Part shown: positions 1 to 6,952 of the stretch, in pieces | Layout: each line of letters begins with the position of its first letter | How positions within the stretch are numbered: the stretch's first letter is position 1 | DNA from: Opitutaceae bacterium | GTDB taxonomy: Bacteria; Verrucomicrobiota; Verrucomicrobiae; Opitutales; Opitutaceae | Direction: 5' to 3' | Assembly (NCBI GenBank): GCA_031266495.1 | Contig: JAISAX010000061.1 | Coordinates: 1-12,521 of the forward strand | DNA: 12,521 nucleotides | Translations under genes and position numbers: made by a program | Notes under the pieces: generated by a model | What the model saw: only the letters and a program-made list of their open reading frames with translations | The model's database searches: none | What the model was told of the DNA's origin: nothing

Positions 1-48
1 CCCCCCGCGGGGGCCCGCGCGGCCGCCCCCCCCCCCGCCCCAGGGGCG
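1..48. other. C/G-only low-complexity edge
   Basis: Apart from one A at base 42, the first 48 bases contain only C and G, including an 11-base C run at 26-36. The reading frame of the minus-strand gene stays open through it and would encode a Gly/Pro/Arg-rich tail unlike the preceding sequence. It could be a genuine linker, but an error-prone sequence end is at least as likely, so the protein sequence here should not be trusted. Confidence 0.5.
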
Positions 49-1349
49 TCGGGGCTGCCGGTGAGGCCGGCGATCATCCAGACAACGCGCCCGGAGCCTT
101 CAAGGGTGAGGCGAGTAACGGGTTTTCCGGGGAGTTCGAAGCGGGAGAGGTAGAGGCCGATGTCGTTGCCGCGGGGATTGGAGCCGCGCCAGGCAAGGAG
201 GCCGTTGGGGGCGTCATGGGGAGATGTCCAGTTGCCGGCGTCGCGGTGGGCGAGCACGGGGATTTTCGTGGTGGCGTCGTCGGGATGGGTGGCGACGAGA
301 GTGCCGAGGCGTTCATGTTGCGGGTGATCCCAGGCGTAGGCGTGGAGCAGATACAGCGTGCGGAGAGCGGCGGCGGGCGGGGCGACTTCGGCGGTTTTCA
401 AAAAATAGTCGCGGCGGGGGCCGGCGAAGGTGAGGGCGGCCCGGCCGTGGTTCGTGGCGGGGTCGATAATTGAAAAGGGGATGCCTGCGAAGGTTTGCGA
501 ACCGGAGGGGAAGGCGCGCAGGTCGTGGTCCTTGCCTTCGTCTGTCCAGCCGCCGGCGCGGTCTCCGGCCACGTCGTCGGCGAAGCCCACATTGGCGGCG
601 GCACGGATGTCGAGCGGTTCGAAGATGTGGGGACGCCAGGCGAGTTCACAGGTGAAGGTGCGGATGGCGGTCGAGTCGGGCGGGTCGCAGGGTTCGAGGA
701 TGAGGCTGAAGTGGCCCTGGTCGTAGTGGCGGTTGTCCGCGACGAGGACGCGGAGGGGGGAGCGGAGTTCGAGGATGCCGTTTTCAAGGGGGATGCCGAT
801 GGTCTCGGCGCGGGCGGTGGCAAGGTCGAAACGACCGACGGGTGTATCCGGAAGCTGGATTCTACGGGTGTCGAGAGTGAGGGTTCTTCCGGCGAAGGAA
901 GCGACGGGCAGGCGGATGGTCCAGCGGAGGGAGTTCACGGCGGTGCCGTCGTAGATGGCCGAGAGCGTCACGGTGAGGCGAAAGGAATCTGGGCCGCTGC
1001 GTTCGAGGGTTTCCCGGAGGGCGAGCGGCGCGGGGGATGTTTTGGGCTTGAAGTCGGCTTCGAGTATCCAGAAGCGGTCGCCATCGCGGCGGGGGTGGCC
1101 GGGGGCGGCGGCAATGGCTCCGGTGGAGTTTTGTTGGGTGCCGCGTCCGGCTTCGCGGTAATCGAGGAGAAGGCTGAGGTCGCTGAAGCGGAGGATGCCG
1201 TTGGGCTGCACCACGAGCGCGGCCTGCTCGCCGAGGGAAAAGGAGGAGGAGTCTGAAACTGGCTGGAGGTGTGCGGACGGCAGGGATGATGCGAGGGGCG
1301 CGATGGCGAGTGCGGACAGGAGTGGCAGGAGGATAACGGCGGGTTTCAT
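1..1349 (-). CDS. Secreted beta-rich protein, 3' end cut by window
   Basis: The frame is open from ATG at 1349 to the window edge, giving 449 residues without a stop; the C-terminus lies outside. The N-terminus is a typical signal peptide (MKPAVILLPLLSALAIAPLA), so the product is probably exported. The rest looks like all-beta domains: an early segment with 'LVVQPNGILRFSDLSLLLDY', then 'GGWTDEGKDHDLRAFP' followed by 'FAGIPFSIIDP', then 'LHAYAW' and 'GNDIGLYLSRFELPG'. Such modules resemble accessory or carbohydrate-binding parts of large secreted proteins in Verrucomicrobiota and Planctomycetes, but I cannot assign a family and see no catalytic motif in the visible part. It lies 17 bp after the stop of the 818-residue gene, in the same reading frame and without a clear ribosome binding site, so it is probably in one operon and may be translationally coupled. 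The last residues fall in the C/G-only tract. Confidence 0.8.
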   Translation of the reverse strand, partial: MKPAVILLPLLSALAIAPLASSLPSAHLQPVSDSSSFSLGEQAALVVQPNGILRFSDLSLLLDYREAGRGTQQNSTGAIAAAPGHPRRDGDRFWILEADFKPKTSPAPLALRETLERSGPDSFRLTVTLSAIYDGTAVNSLRWTIRLPVASFAGRTLTLDTRRIQLPDTPVGRFDLATARAETIGIPLENGILELRSPLRVLVADNRHYDQGHFSLILEPCDPPDSTAIRTFTCELAWRPHIFEPLDIRAAANVGFADDVAGDRAGGWTDEGKDHDLRAFPSGSQTFAGIPFSIIDPATNHGRAALTFAGPRRDYFLKTAEVAPPAAALRTLYLLHAYAWDHPQHERLGTLVATHPDDATTKIPVLAHRDAGNWTSPHDAPNGLLAWRGSNPRGNDIGLYLSRFELPGKPVTRLTLEGSGRVVWMIAGLTGSPDAPGAGGGAAARAPAG

Positions 1350-1367
1350 TCTGAATACAGACGGAAG

Positions 1368-3824
1368 TTACCAGGAAAGGAGAATGTCGCCGGAGACGGT
1401 GGCCGATGTTGCGAGCATGGGACCGTGTGGCGTTTGGATGGTTTTGAGGGGGGCCGTGTCTCCGGAGATGAAGGGCCATGGCAGATTGACAAAGGCGGTG
1501 ATGGGGCCGGCGTCGGGCGGCGGAAAAAAGCGGAGGGTGGCGTCACGCAGGCCGGAGACCAGAAGACGGCGGGTGACGCCGACTTGGGCCGGGTGGCGTT
1601 CGATGCAGCCGGCCACGCCGGTGGTTTGCCCGTCGATGAAGACCCGGCATTCGTGGCGCCAGGCGCGAGGCAGCCGGAAAGCGCCTCCCCTTTCGGTGAG
1701 GAGTGTTTCGCAGCCGATCAGCAAGGGGACGCCAAAGGGAGTTCGCAGCACAAGCTCCACCGTGGTGTCGGGCATGTATCCGGAAAATAACCATGCGTTG
1801 GCGTGGCGGTGGATGCCGAGGACGGGGCGTCGCCGGGCGGGCGAAAGCGCGGAGCGGCTGATATGCCAACCGAAGCGGGCGATCGTCTGCCGGACGAGTT
1901 CGGAGAAGGGGAAGGCGTCTTCTCTCCGGTCGGGAACGGGGAGATGGGTGCCTTTGGTGATGGAGAGAGGCAAGGGGGCGCGCAGCCACCAGACAAGGCC
2001 GCCGGAGGGCGTTTGGAAATGCGCGGCCAGCGCGCGCGATTCGCCGTCCCGCACGGCGACAACCGGAGGCGTTGCAGCGTCCGGTGCAGAGGTCTCGGTC
2101 AATGCTCCGGCGGAGGCAATGGAGCGGTGCTCGTAATGGCTTGTTCGCTCCGAATCCGTGAGGAAACAGTCCAGCACCGGCAGGGAGGACCGGATGTCGA
2201 GACGTCCTGCAAGGGGAGCGGCAGGCGCGAGTCCAAGCCGGGAACGGAGGACGGGGGCGGTGTCGAGCGGACCGTAAACGAGCAGCGACCCGCCTGCGTC
2301 GGCCCGGTCGAGAAGACGCTGTTCGGAGGCAGGGTCGAGAGGGGCCGGTGCGACGAGAACGCGACCGGCGAGCACATCAAGGGTGCGGCGTTCCGCAAGG
2401 GCGGTGAAGGTCCGGGTGCTGATGACCGTATTCAGGGGCAGGCCGTCGTTGATGGCTTCGCGGACAAACCAGTCGATATGGAACAGGCGACCGGGCGCGG
2501 GCTGACTGCCAAACATGGCATCGTGTATTTCATCGAAAGGATACAGCCAGACGAAGGGGCCGGGGGCGTCGGGACGTTCGGCCCAGGCGCGGAGGAGATG
2601 TGGCGTCGATTGATCGGGAACGATTTCAGGCATGCGTCCGTGCGAGTCGTCGATGCCGAGGAGGTTGAGCGTATCGGCTGTCTGGATGCGACAGTCGGCG
2701 GCGACGCGGGCGGTGGCGAGTGGCAGATAGATGTCGTGCGGCTGGCCTTCGTAGCGGTCGAGCCAGGGGGAATTGAGCCACCAGGGGTCATGGATGTAGT
2801 AGCGGAAGGGAAAACCGGCGCGTTCCGGCGGCAACTCTGCAATGCGGCTCATGTAACCGGCCAGCTCGATGCCGAAGTCGCCGTTGATGGCGGCCCAGGG
2901 GGAGTTGGGCGGAGGGGCGAAATTGAATTTGCCCTCGTAAAGTTCACGAAGGGGAGTGGCGTCGCTGGCGAGATCGGTGGCGGTGCCGAGATTGGTGCCG
3001 CGTGTTTCGATACCAATGTGCGCGGGCAGTTCGTTGCGGAGATCGCGCCAGAAGGCGAGGATGCGATCTCGGGTGTCGCGTGCTTTTTGCGGATCGATGG
3101 CGGCGGTGAATATCGTGCCGTCGAAGAGCGGACCGATGGTGAGCCAGGTTTCCATCCCGAAGCCGAATCCGTTGGAAAGCCAGAGGTAGTCGAGCCCGAT
3201 GTCGGCGGCGAGAAGGCGGAACTGGCGGCCGAGAAAGGCGCCGATGCTCGTGCCCTGAGGGATGCCTTCAGGGAAGGCCGCGTAGCGGCGTGTATCGGAA
3301 TTCAGGATTCCATAGCAGCAGACGAAGCTGGCCTTGCCCATGGTGTCGGAGAGGCAGATCTCGCGATGGCGTTTGTATTTGAAATCGGAGGGCGCGAATT
3401 CGCCGCCCGGGTCGAAAGCGAGGCCGACGCGGAAAGGCTTGCCCTTGGTGGCGGGGGCGGCGGCCGCGGCTTCGCGCCAAGCGCGGGCGATGGCGGAGAG
3501 GCGGCGGTAAGTGATGGGGCGGGCATCGGGACGATAGAGCCAGGCGCGTGAGTGCAGGCTCTTTTTTTCGGGGTCAGCAGGGATGCTGTCGAGGTGGGGG
3601 TTGCTGTTGCCGACGTAGCGCGCCCATTCCATTTCGGCATCGAGGTCGCCGGTGTAGTCGAGGATTTCGGAGCCGTCGGAAGCCCAGAACAGAATTGAAA
3701 TGGCGGAGGCGTGGCGGGCGAGGTGATCCCATTGGCGGAAGGCTTCGGCGCAGGTGACGAGTGTGGCCGCGTCGTCGAGATTGCAGAAGGGCTTGAGCGA
3801 GACTTCGAGGGTGAGGTTTTGCAT
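1368..3824 (-). CDS. 818-residue protein of unrecognised family, possible glycosidase-like
   Basis: A long uninterrupted frame of 818 residues that starts 'MQNLTLEVSLKPFCNLDD' and has no signal peptide, so it is probably cytoplasmic. I do not recognise the family. What can be seen: an N-terminal 440 or so residues rich in aromatic residues with short acidic motifs ('FDPGGEF' near 137, 'NGDFGIELAGYM' near 314, 'HDPWWLNSPW' near 345, 'WLYPFDEIHD' near 426), which would suit a barrel-type sugar-active enzyme. A segment around 480-525 ('LAGRVLVAPAPLDPASEQRL', then 'GGSLLVYGP') resembles the glutamine-amidotransferase-like fold found in beta-galactosidase trimerisation domains. The C-terminal 150 residues look like a beta sandwich ('NAWLFSGYMPDTTVELVLRT'). 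This layout recalls large clan GH-A or GH42-like proteins, but no catalytic Glu pair can be named. The ATG at 3824 has no clear Shine-Dalgarno; it is the first start after the AT-rich intergenic region. The secreted protein gene follows 17 bp downstream. Confidence 0.85.
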   Translation of the reverse strand: MQNLTLEVSLKPFCNLDDAATLVTCAEAFRQWDHLARHASAISILFWASDGSEILDYTGDLDAEMEWARYVGNSNPHLDSIPADPEKKSLHSRAWLYRPDARPITYRRLSAIARAWREAAAAAPATKGKPFRVGLAFDPGGEFAPSDFKYKRHREICLSDTMGKASFVCCYGILNSDTRRYAAFPEGIPQGTSIGAFLGRQFRLLAADIGLDYLWLSNGFGFGMETWLTIGPLFDGTIFTAAIDPQKARDTRDRILAFWRDLRNELPAHIGIETRGTNLGTATDLASDATPLRELYEGKFNFAPPPNSPWAAINGDFGIELAGYMSRIAELPPERAGFPFRYYIHDPWWLNSPWLDRYEGQPHDIYLPLATARVAADCRIQTADTLNLLGIDDSHGRMPEIVPDQSTPHLLRAWAERPDAPGPFVWLYPFDEIHDAMFGSQPAPGRLFHIDWFVREAINDGLPLNTVISTRTFTALAERRTLDVLAGRVLVAPAPLDPASEQRLLDRADAGGSLLVYGPLDTAPVLRSRLGLAPAAPLAGRLDIRSSLPVLDCFLTDSERTSHYEHRSIASAGALTETSAPDAATPPVVAVRDGESRALAAHFQTPSGGLVWWLRAPLPLSITKGTHLPVPDRREDAFPFSELVRQTIARFGWHISRSALSPARRRPVLGIHRHANAWLFSGYMPDTTVELVLRTPFGVPLLIGCETLLTERGGAFRLPRAWRHECRVFIDGQTTGVAGCIERHPAQVGVTRRLLVSGLRDATLRFFPPPDAGPITAFVNLPWPFISGDTAPLKTIQTPHGPMLATSATVSGDILLSW

Positions 3825-4067
3825 GGCTGGAAAGGCGTCCCGGAGAGATTCGGAGAGGAGAGAAAAAGCGAATGTTAGTGTTTGGAATATGAGAACAGGA
3901 ATAAATATTTGTTTGGATTTTTTTAAAATAAAGCGAAAAACAATTGACGCACGGATTTTTTATGCGCCCTATTTTGCACACAGTCTTTTCTTGTCCGGAA
4001 AGAAATTCCAAAAGCTTGATAACGTTTGTATATTGTAAACAGTAACCTGAAAAACTCACCCAACATC
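3825..4067. promoter_or_regulatory. AT-rich divergent intergenic region
   Basis: These 243 bp separate two divergent transcription units and are strikingly AT-rich against the GC-rich coding DNA, mainly at 3885-4045. Promoters for both directions must lie here or inside the flanking genes. The sequence ACAAACG occurs on the minus strand at 4023-4029 next to a central AACGTT; the same 7-mer occurs twice in the LacI/GH130 intergenic region, so this could be a shared operator. No gene or structured RNA was recognised in it. Confidence 0.6.
4006..4034 (+). promoter_or_regulatory. Candidate promoter of the PEP-CTERM operon
   Basis: TTCCAA (4006-4011) and TATATT (4029-4034) are separated by 17 bases and lie 33 bp before the ATG at 4068. 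The -10 is a fair match to the sigma-70 type and the -35 is weak. The possible LacI-type core AACGTT (4021-4026) falls in the spacer, where a bound repressor would block transcription. Assigned by eye only. Confidence 0.25.
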
Positions 4068-4946
4068 ATGAAAACTCCCGTCCCAAATTGCAGCCGTTCC
4101 CGGGGCCTGGCCTCAATTTTCGCCGCTCTCGTCGCTTTGCCCCTCGCGCAGGCGACCACCATCGTGCCCGAGGTCTGGTATTCCGCCACCAGCCCGGGAA
4201 CCCCCGTGACCGACGGCGTGCAGTTCACCACGAATGACGGCACAGCGGACACGGTTCGGCACGTCCTCACCTATTTCACGCCGGCGAGCCTGTCGAATGT
4301 TGGCGATTCGGTAAGCATGTCCCTGAAGTTTTCGGCGACGTTTACGGGAACCCCTTCCACATGGGGGGCCAATCTCTTCGGCTTCGGTCTTTATGATTCG
4401 GGTGGCAGCCGGATATCCGCCGATGGCCTCGGAGGCACGGGGGGCTCGGGGAGTCCCTTCAGTGGCTACACCGGTTATCGGGTCGCGGTGCGTCCACGGG
4501 TGAACACCGCCCAGTCTCCTTTCGATGGAGGGCTCCGTGCCCGAACAGGTGATAGTGCTACCCTTGGAAACAATGGCGCCCATACCGAGGTCACGGGGGG
4601 AGGGGCGGGCGGCACAACGGGCACAGCCAGGACATTTGTATCCGGGATCGAATACAACATCACCTGGACGATCACGCGCACCGATGCGAACTCCCTGAGT
4701 ATCTTGTTCGAAGTCGGGGGGCTGAGTGGTTACAGCCACACCTGGTCCGTGGCCTCGACCTACATCACCTTCGACACCTTTGCCATTACGCTTTCCAATC
4801 AAAACATCTTCGACTCCATCACGCTGACGGATGTGAGCATTACCTCCAACTCCGTTATCCCCGAACCGAAGACGGCGGCCGTTCTGCTGGGCCTTGGCGT
4901 CCTGGCGATTGGCGCTGGTCTGCGTCGGCGTTGCCGCCAAGTTTAA
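4068..4946 (+). CDS. PEP-CTERM sorting-domain secreted protein
   Basis: The product has 292 residues. The ATG at 4068 is chosen over an in-frame TTG at 4026 because it places the signal peptide at the N-terminus: basic 'MKTPVPNCSRSRG' followed by hydrophobic 'LASIFAALVALPLAQA', with likely cleavage near residue 30. The middle (about 35-260) is Gly/Ser/Thr-rich and looks beta-structured ('VSMSLKFSATFTG', 'FGFGLYDSGG', 'YNITWTITRTDANSLSILFE'), possibly a lectin-like jelly roll; no catalytic motif is seen. The C-terminus is a complete PEP-CTERM signal: P-E-P at 265-267, the hydrophobic segment 'TAAVLLGLGVLAIGAGL', then the basic tail RRRCR. By family knowledge such proteins are exported by Sec, then processed and anchored by an exosortase, which is not in this window. 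It is followed 24 bp later by the pseudopilin-like gene, the same order as in the second pair at 11058-12521. There is no clear Shine-Dalgarno; the leader is A-rich. Confidence 0.9.
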   Translation: MKTPVPNCSRSRGLASIFAALVALPLAQATTIVPEVWYSATSPGTPVTDGVQFTTNDGTADTVRHVLTYFTPASLSNVGDSVSMSLKFSATFTGTPSTWGANLFGFGLYDSGGSRISADGLGGTGGSGSPFSGYTGYRVAVRPRVNTAQSPFDGGLRARTGDSATLGNNGAHTEVTGGGAGGTTGTARTFVSGIEYNITWTITRTDANSLSILFEVGGLSGYSHTWSVASTYITFDTFAITLSNQNIFDSITLTDVSITSNSVIPEPKTAAVLLGLGVLAIGAGLRRRCRQV

Positions 4947-4970
4947 TCTCCCTCCCCCCCCTCCCCTGCA

Positions 4971-5690
4971 ATGAAGTCTCCCGCCCCCTTCCCCCGCGCT
5001 TTCACGCTCGTAGAGCTTCTCACGGTGATCGCCATCATCGGCATTCTGGCGGCCATCATCATTCCCACGGTCGGAAAAGTGCGGGAAACCGCCCGCATGA
5101 CGCGCAGCCTCTCCAACCTCAAATCCATCGGACAGGCCGTGCAGCTTTACCTGGCGGATAACAAGGATCGGTTCCCACCGCTGGGGCAGGATAAAGGTTT
5201 TACCGCACCATTGTGGACGGATACCGGCATCGCCCACCCGAACTGGAACAATGGGCTGAATACGTATTTGCCGACGACAGGCAGGCAGCGGTTCACGGAT
5301 TACAAGGGCGGCAAGTATTCGATCAACGAGGTTTACGTGGACCCGACGCTGGCCGCCAACCGGCATTGCGGTGAGGGCGACTACGGGGCAAGCCGGGAGA
5401 TTTTCAAACCGGATGGAAGTGAAATTACCCTGCATCAAATCACCAACAGTCCGTCGCGCACGGTCTTGGCGGCAGCAGGGGAAACAACTACGCAAACACC
5501 TCCGGTTGGTAGTTGGTTTATCGAGACATGGAACTGGGCCAATGGCATTGCAGTGAGCAATTCACCTGGCGATCGCGGCACGGGCAAGGTGCCTGTGGTG
5601 TTCGTTGATGGCCATGTGGAGCAGCTTCCCAAGGCGCGACTCGACGGTGACCAAGCTTACCGACGGTCGCTGTTTTTGATCAACCCGTAA
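4971..5690 (+). CDS. Pseudopilin-like protein with type IV prepilin N-terminus
   Basis: This 239-residue protein carries a class III prepilin signal: a short basic leader MKSPAPFPRA, then '[20 protein letters not shown]' with the conserved Glu at +5 (E15). A prepilin peptidase would be expected to cut before F11 and methylate it. The residue before the cut is Ala rather than the classical Gly, as in the second copy at 11058-11714. After the hydrophobic helix comes 'VREXAR'-type sequence (VRETAR, 37-42), a helix with 'NLKSIGQAVQLYLADNKDRF', a variable central region, and a C-terminal 'FVDGHVEQL' (D213-G214-H215), the signature seen in the large pseudopilin-like families of Verrucomicrobiota and Planctomycetes. 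Its cellular role is not established; a minor pseudopilin of a type II secretion-like system or a surface protein are both possible. The start lies 24 bp after the PEP-CTERM stop across a C-rich spacer without Shine-Dalgarno. It ends 26 bp before the convergent LacI gene with no obvious terminator between. Confidence 0.92.
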   Translation: MKSPAPFPRAFTLVELLTVIAIIGILAAIIIPTVGKVRETARMTRSLSNLKSIGQAVQLYLADNKDRFPPLGQDKGFTAPLWTDTGIAHPNWNNGLNTYLPTTGRQRFTDYKGGKYSINEVYVDPTLAANRHCGEGDYGASREIFKPDGSEITLHQITNSPSRTVLAAAGETTTQTPPVGSWFIETWNWANGIAVSNSPGDRGTGKVPVVFVDGHVEQLPKARLDGDQAYRRSLFLINP

Positions 5691-5716
5691 GAAAGGCGTT
5701 GTCCTGATGTGCCGGA

Positions 5717-6802
5717 TTACGCACGCAGGTTCCTCACCGTTCTGCCCCGGCGCCAGCGGCCGGGGATGAGGACGCCGCGGGGGTGGGCGGGGACACCGGT
5801 TTCGTTGTTCGAGAGCGCGCCGATCAGCAGATCGGTCGCGGCGGCGGCGACGGCCTCGCTTTGCTGGCAAATGCCGGTCGTCACGGCGTCATCCTCCGCC
5901 ACATGCAGGTGGGCGAAACCGATGTCATGCGGAACCGAATACCCGTGCGCGCGCAGCACGCGCGGGATGTGAGGCTCCGTCGAAATGATCACCGTCGGAC
6001 GATGTGTTTTTACCCAGTCAATCAAGACGTCGTCGGCAAGCGTGACGAGCGGCGGGAGCGGACGAAGCCCGAATGTTTGTCGCATCGTGGCCAGATAGCC
6101 GGCCACAAACCGGTGCGAAACCACCGTCTCAGTCAACGGTTCCCCGACATAGCCGATGCGGCGATGACCGAGGCTCCGGAGTTCCCGCACGGCAAGCTGC
6201 GTGGAGAGGTGCTGGTCGTTGCTCGCAAAATGAAGCGCGGGCGAGTGGAAGGCCGTGCCCACGCCCGCAATCGCGAATTTCCCGAGATCGACAGGAATGG
6301 CCGTTGCCGTCCCGTCCGCGCCTTCCCTGAAACCTTGCAGGAGCAGGCCGCGCACGCCGCGGGCGAGCAATATTTCGGTGAGCCGTGCGGACAAACCGGC
6401 CGGATGATTGCGCAGGCGGGGGTCACGAACCCATACCCGTTCGAATGCGTAGCCGGCGGCTTCGGCCCGGGCGCGGACTCCGTTGTGAAACGCGGCCGAA
6501 ACGTGGTTGGTGCGCCAGTCCTGCGACGTATCCCGAAAGTCGAGCCAGGCGAGATTCCAGCGTGCGACGGGCGGGCGGCGATTGCGCACCTGCGCCATGA
6601 GGGCGGAGACCAGCGGGTGCGACCGATGCCCGAGGCGTTGCGCGACGGCCTGCACATGCTGGCGGGTTTTTGTTCCGATGCGGGCGTCGCTGCGAAGCGC
6701 TCTCGAAACCGTGCTGGTGGCCACGCCGGCCTCGCGCGCAATCGCCGAGAGCGGCACATGGGCGCTGTCTGATGGATGATCGCGATCGGATACGGGCGGC
6801 AT
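5717..6802 (-). CDS. LacI-family transcriptional regulator
   Basis: The product has 361 residues when started at ATG 6802. The longer frame reaches 6883, but 6802 is preferred because GGAG lies 8 bases upstream and it leaves the usual short stretch before the helix-turn-helix. The N-terminal DNA-binding domain (about 16-60) has 'VPLSAIAREAGVATSTVSRA' and then 'DARIGTKTRQHVQAVAQRLG'; the linker continues with 'HPLVSALMAQVR', common in Verrucomicrobiota relatives. The rest fits a periplasmic-binding-protein-like effector domain: 'GVRGLLLQGFREG' in the first lobe, 'RELRSLGHRRIGYVGEPLTE' in the core, and 'PHDIGFAHLHVAEDD' and 'ATDLLIGALSNNETGVPAHP' near the end. By family, it binds operator DNA as a dimer and responds to a sugar or sugar phosphate; the effector is unknown. 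It is divergent from the GH130 mannosylglucose phosphorylase gene, so control of that gene and itself is the simplest inference; control of nearby glycosidase genes is possible. Confidence 0.93.
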   Translation of the reverse strand: MPPVSDRDHPSDSAHVPLSAIAREAGVATSTVSRALRSDARIGTKTRQHVQAVAQRLGHRSHPLVSALMAQVRNRRPPVARWNLAWLDFRDTSQDWRTNHVSAAFHNGVRARAEAAGYAFERVWVRDPRLRNHPAGLSARLTEILLARGVRGLLLQGFREGADGTATAIPVDLGKFAIAGVGTAFHSPALHFASNDQHLSTQLAVRELRSLGHRRIGYVGEPLTETVVSHRFVAGYLATMRQTFGLRPLPPLVTLADDVLIDWVKTHRPTVIISTEPHIPRVLRAHGYSVPHDIGFAHLHVAEDDAVTTGICQQSEAVAAAATDLLIGALSNNETGVPAHPRGVLIPGRWRRGRTVRNLRA

Positions 6803-6810
6803 GGATGTCG

Positions 6811-6814
6811 CTCC
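6811..6814 (-). promoter_or_regulatory. Ribosome binding site deciding the LacI start
   Basis: On the minus strand GGAG is followed by an 8-base spacer and ATG at 6802. Most other starts in the window lack such a motif, so it argues for this ATG over the upstream in-frame start at 6883, which would add 27 residues with no counterpart in LacI proteins. Confidence 0.6.
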
Positions 6815-6839
6815 AGTCAGAAGGATTCGTCCGAACGCG

Positions 6840-6887
6840 GCAATCCCATTGCGCAACGCATTGCATAACACAAACGGCGACAAACGT
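6840..6887. promoter_or_regulatory. Candidate operator region between LacI and GH130 genes
   Basis: Within the 150-bp divergent spacer there are two kinds of repeats. GCAAT (6840-6844) and ATTGC (6848-6852) form a short inverted repeat, and ATTGC occurs again at 6860-6864. ACAAACG occurs at 6870-6876 and 6880-6886, exactly 10 bp apart, one helical turn, and again on the opposite strand at 4023-4029. LacI-family operators usually have a central CG in an AT-flanked palindrome, which the ACAAACGTATT copy partly fits. No convincing -35/-10 pair was found. Confidence 0.3.
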
Positions 6888-6952
6888 ATTTCCGGCTGGC
6901 GACCCGCCGGTTTGCGTCGGCAGTTACGGGGAGAAAATCCGTTTCCATCACC

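Noticed and set aside
1803..3551. 582-residue open frame on the plus strand
   Set aside because: It lies wholly antisense to the 818-residue gene, has low-complexity Gly/Arg/Glu-rich content and no domain, and is explained by high-GC codon bias.
4026..4067. Upstream TTG start of the first PEP-CTERM gene
   Set aside because: It overlaps the candidate -10 region and would place 14 polar residues before the signal peptide.
4113..5495. 460-residue open frame on the minus strand
   Set aside because: Antisense across both the PEP-CTERM and pseudopilin genes, which have clear signal sequences and motifs; it has none.
5783..6772. 329-residue open frame on the plus strand
   Set aside because: Antisense to the LacI-family gene, with no recognisable motif.
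6803..6883. Upstream start of the LacI-family gene
   Set aside because: The ATG at 6802 has a good GGAG motif and gives normal spacing to the helix-turn-helix; the extension covers the likely promoter of the gene.
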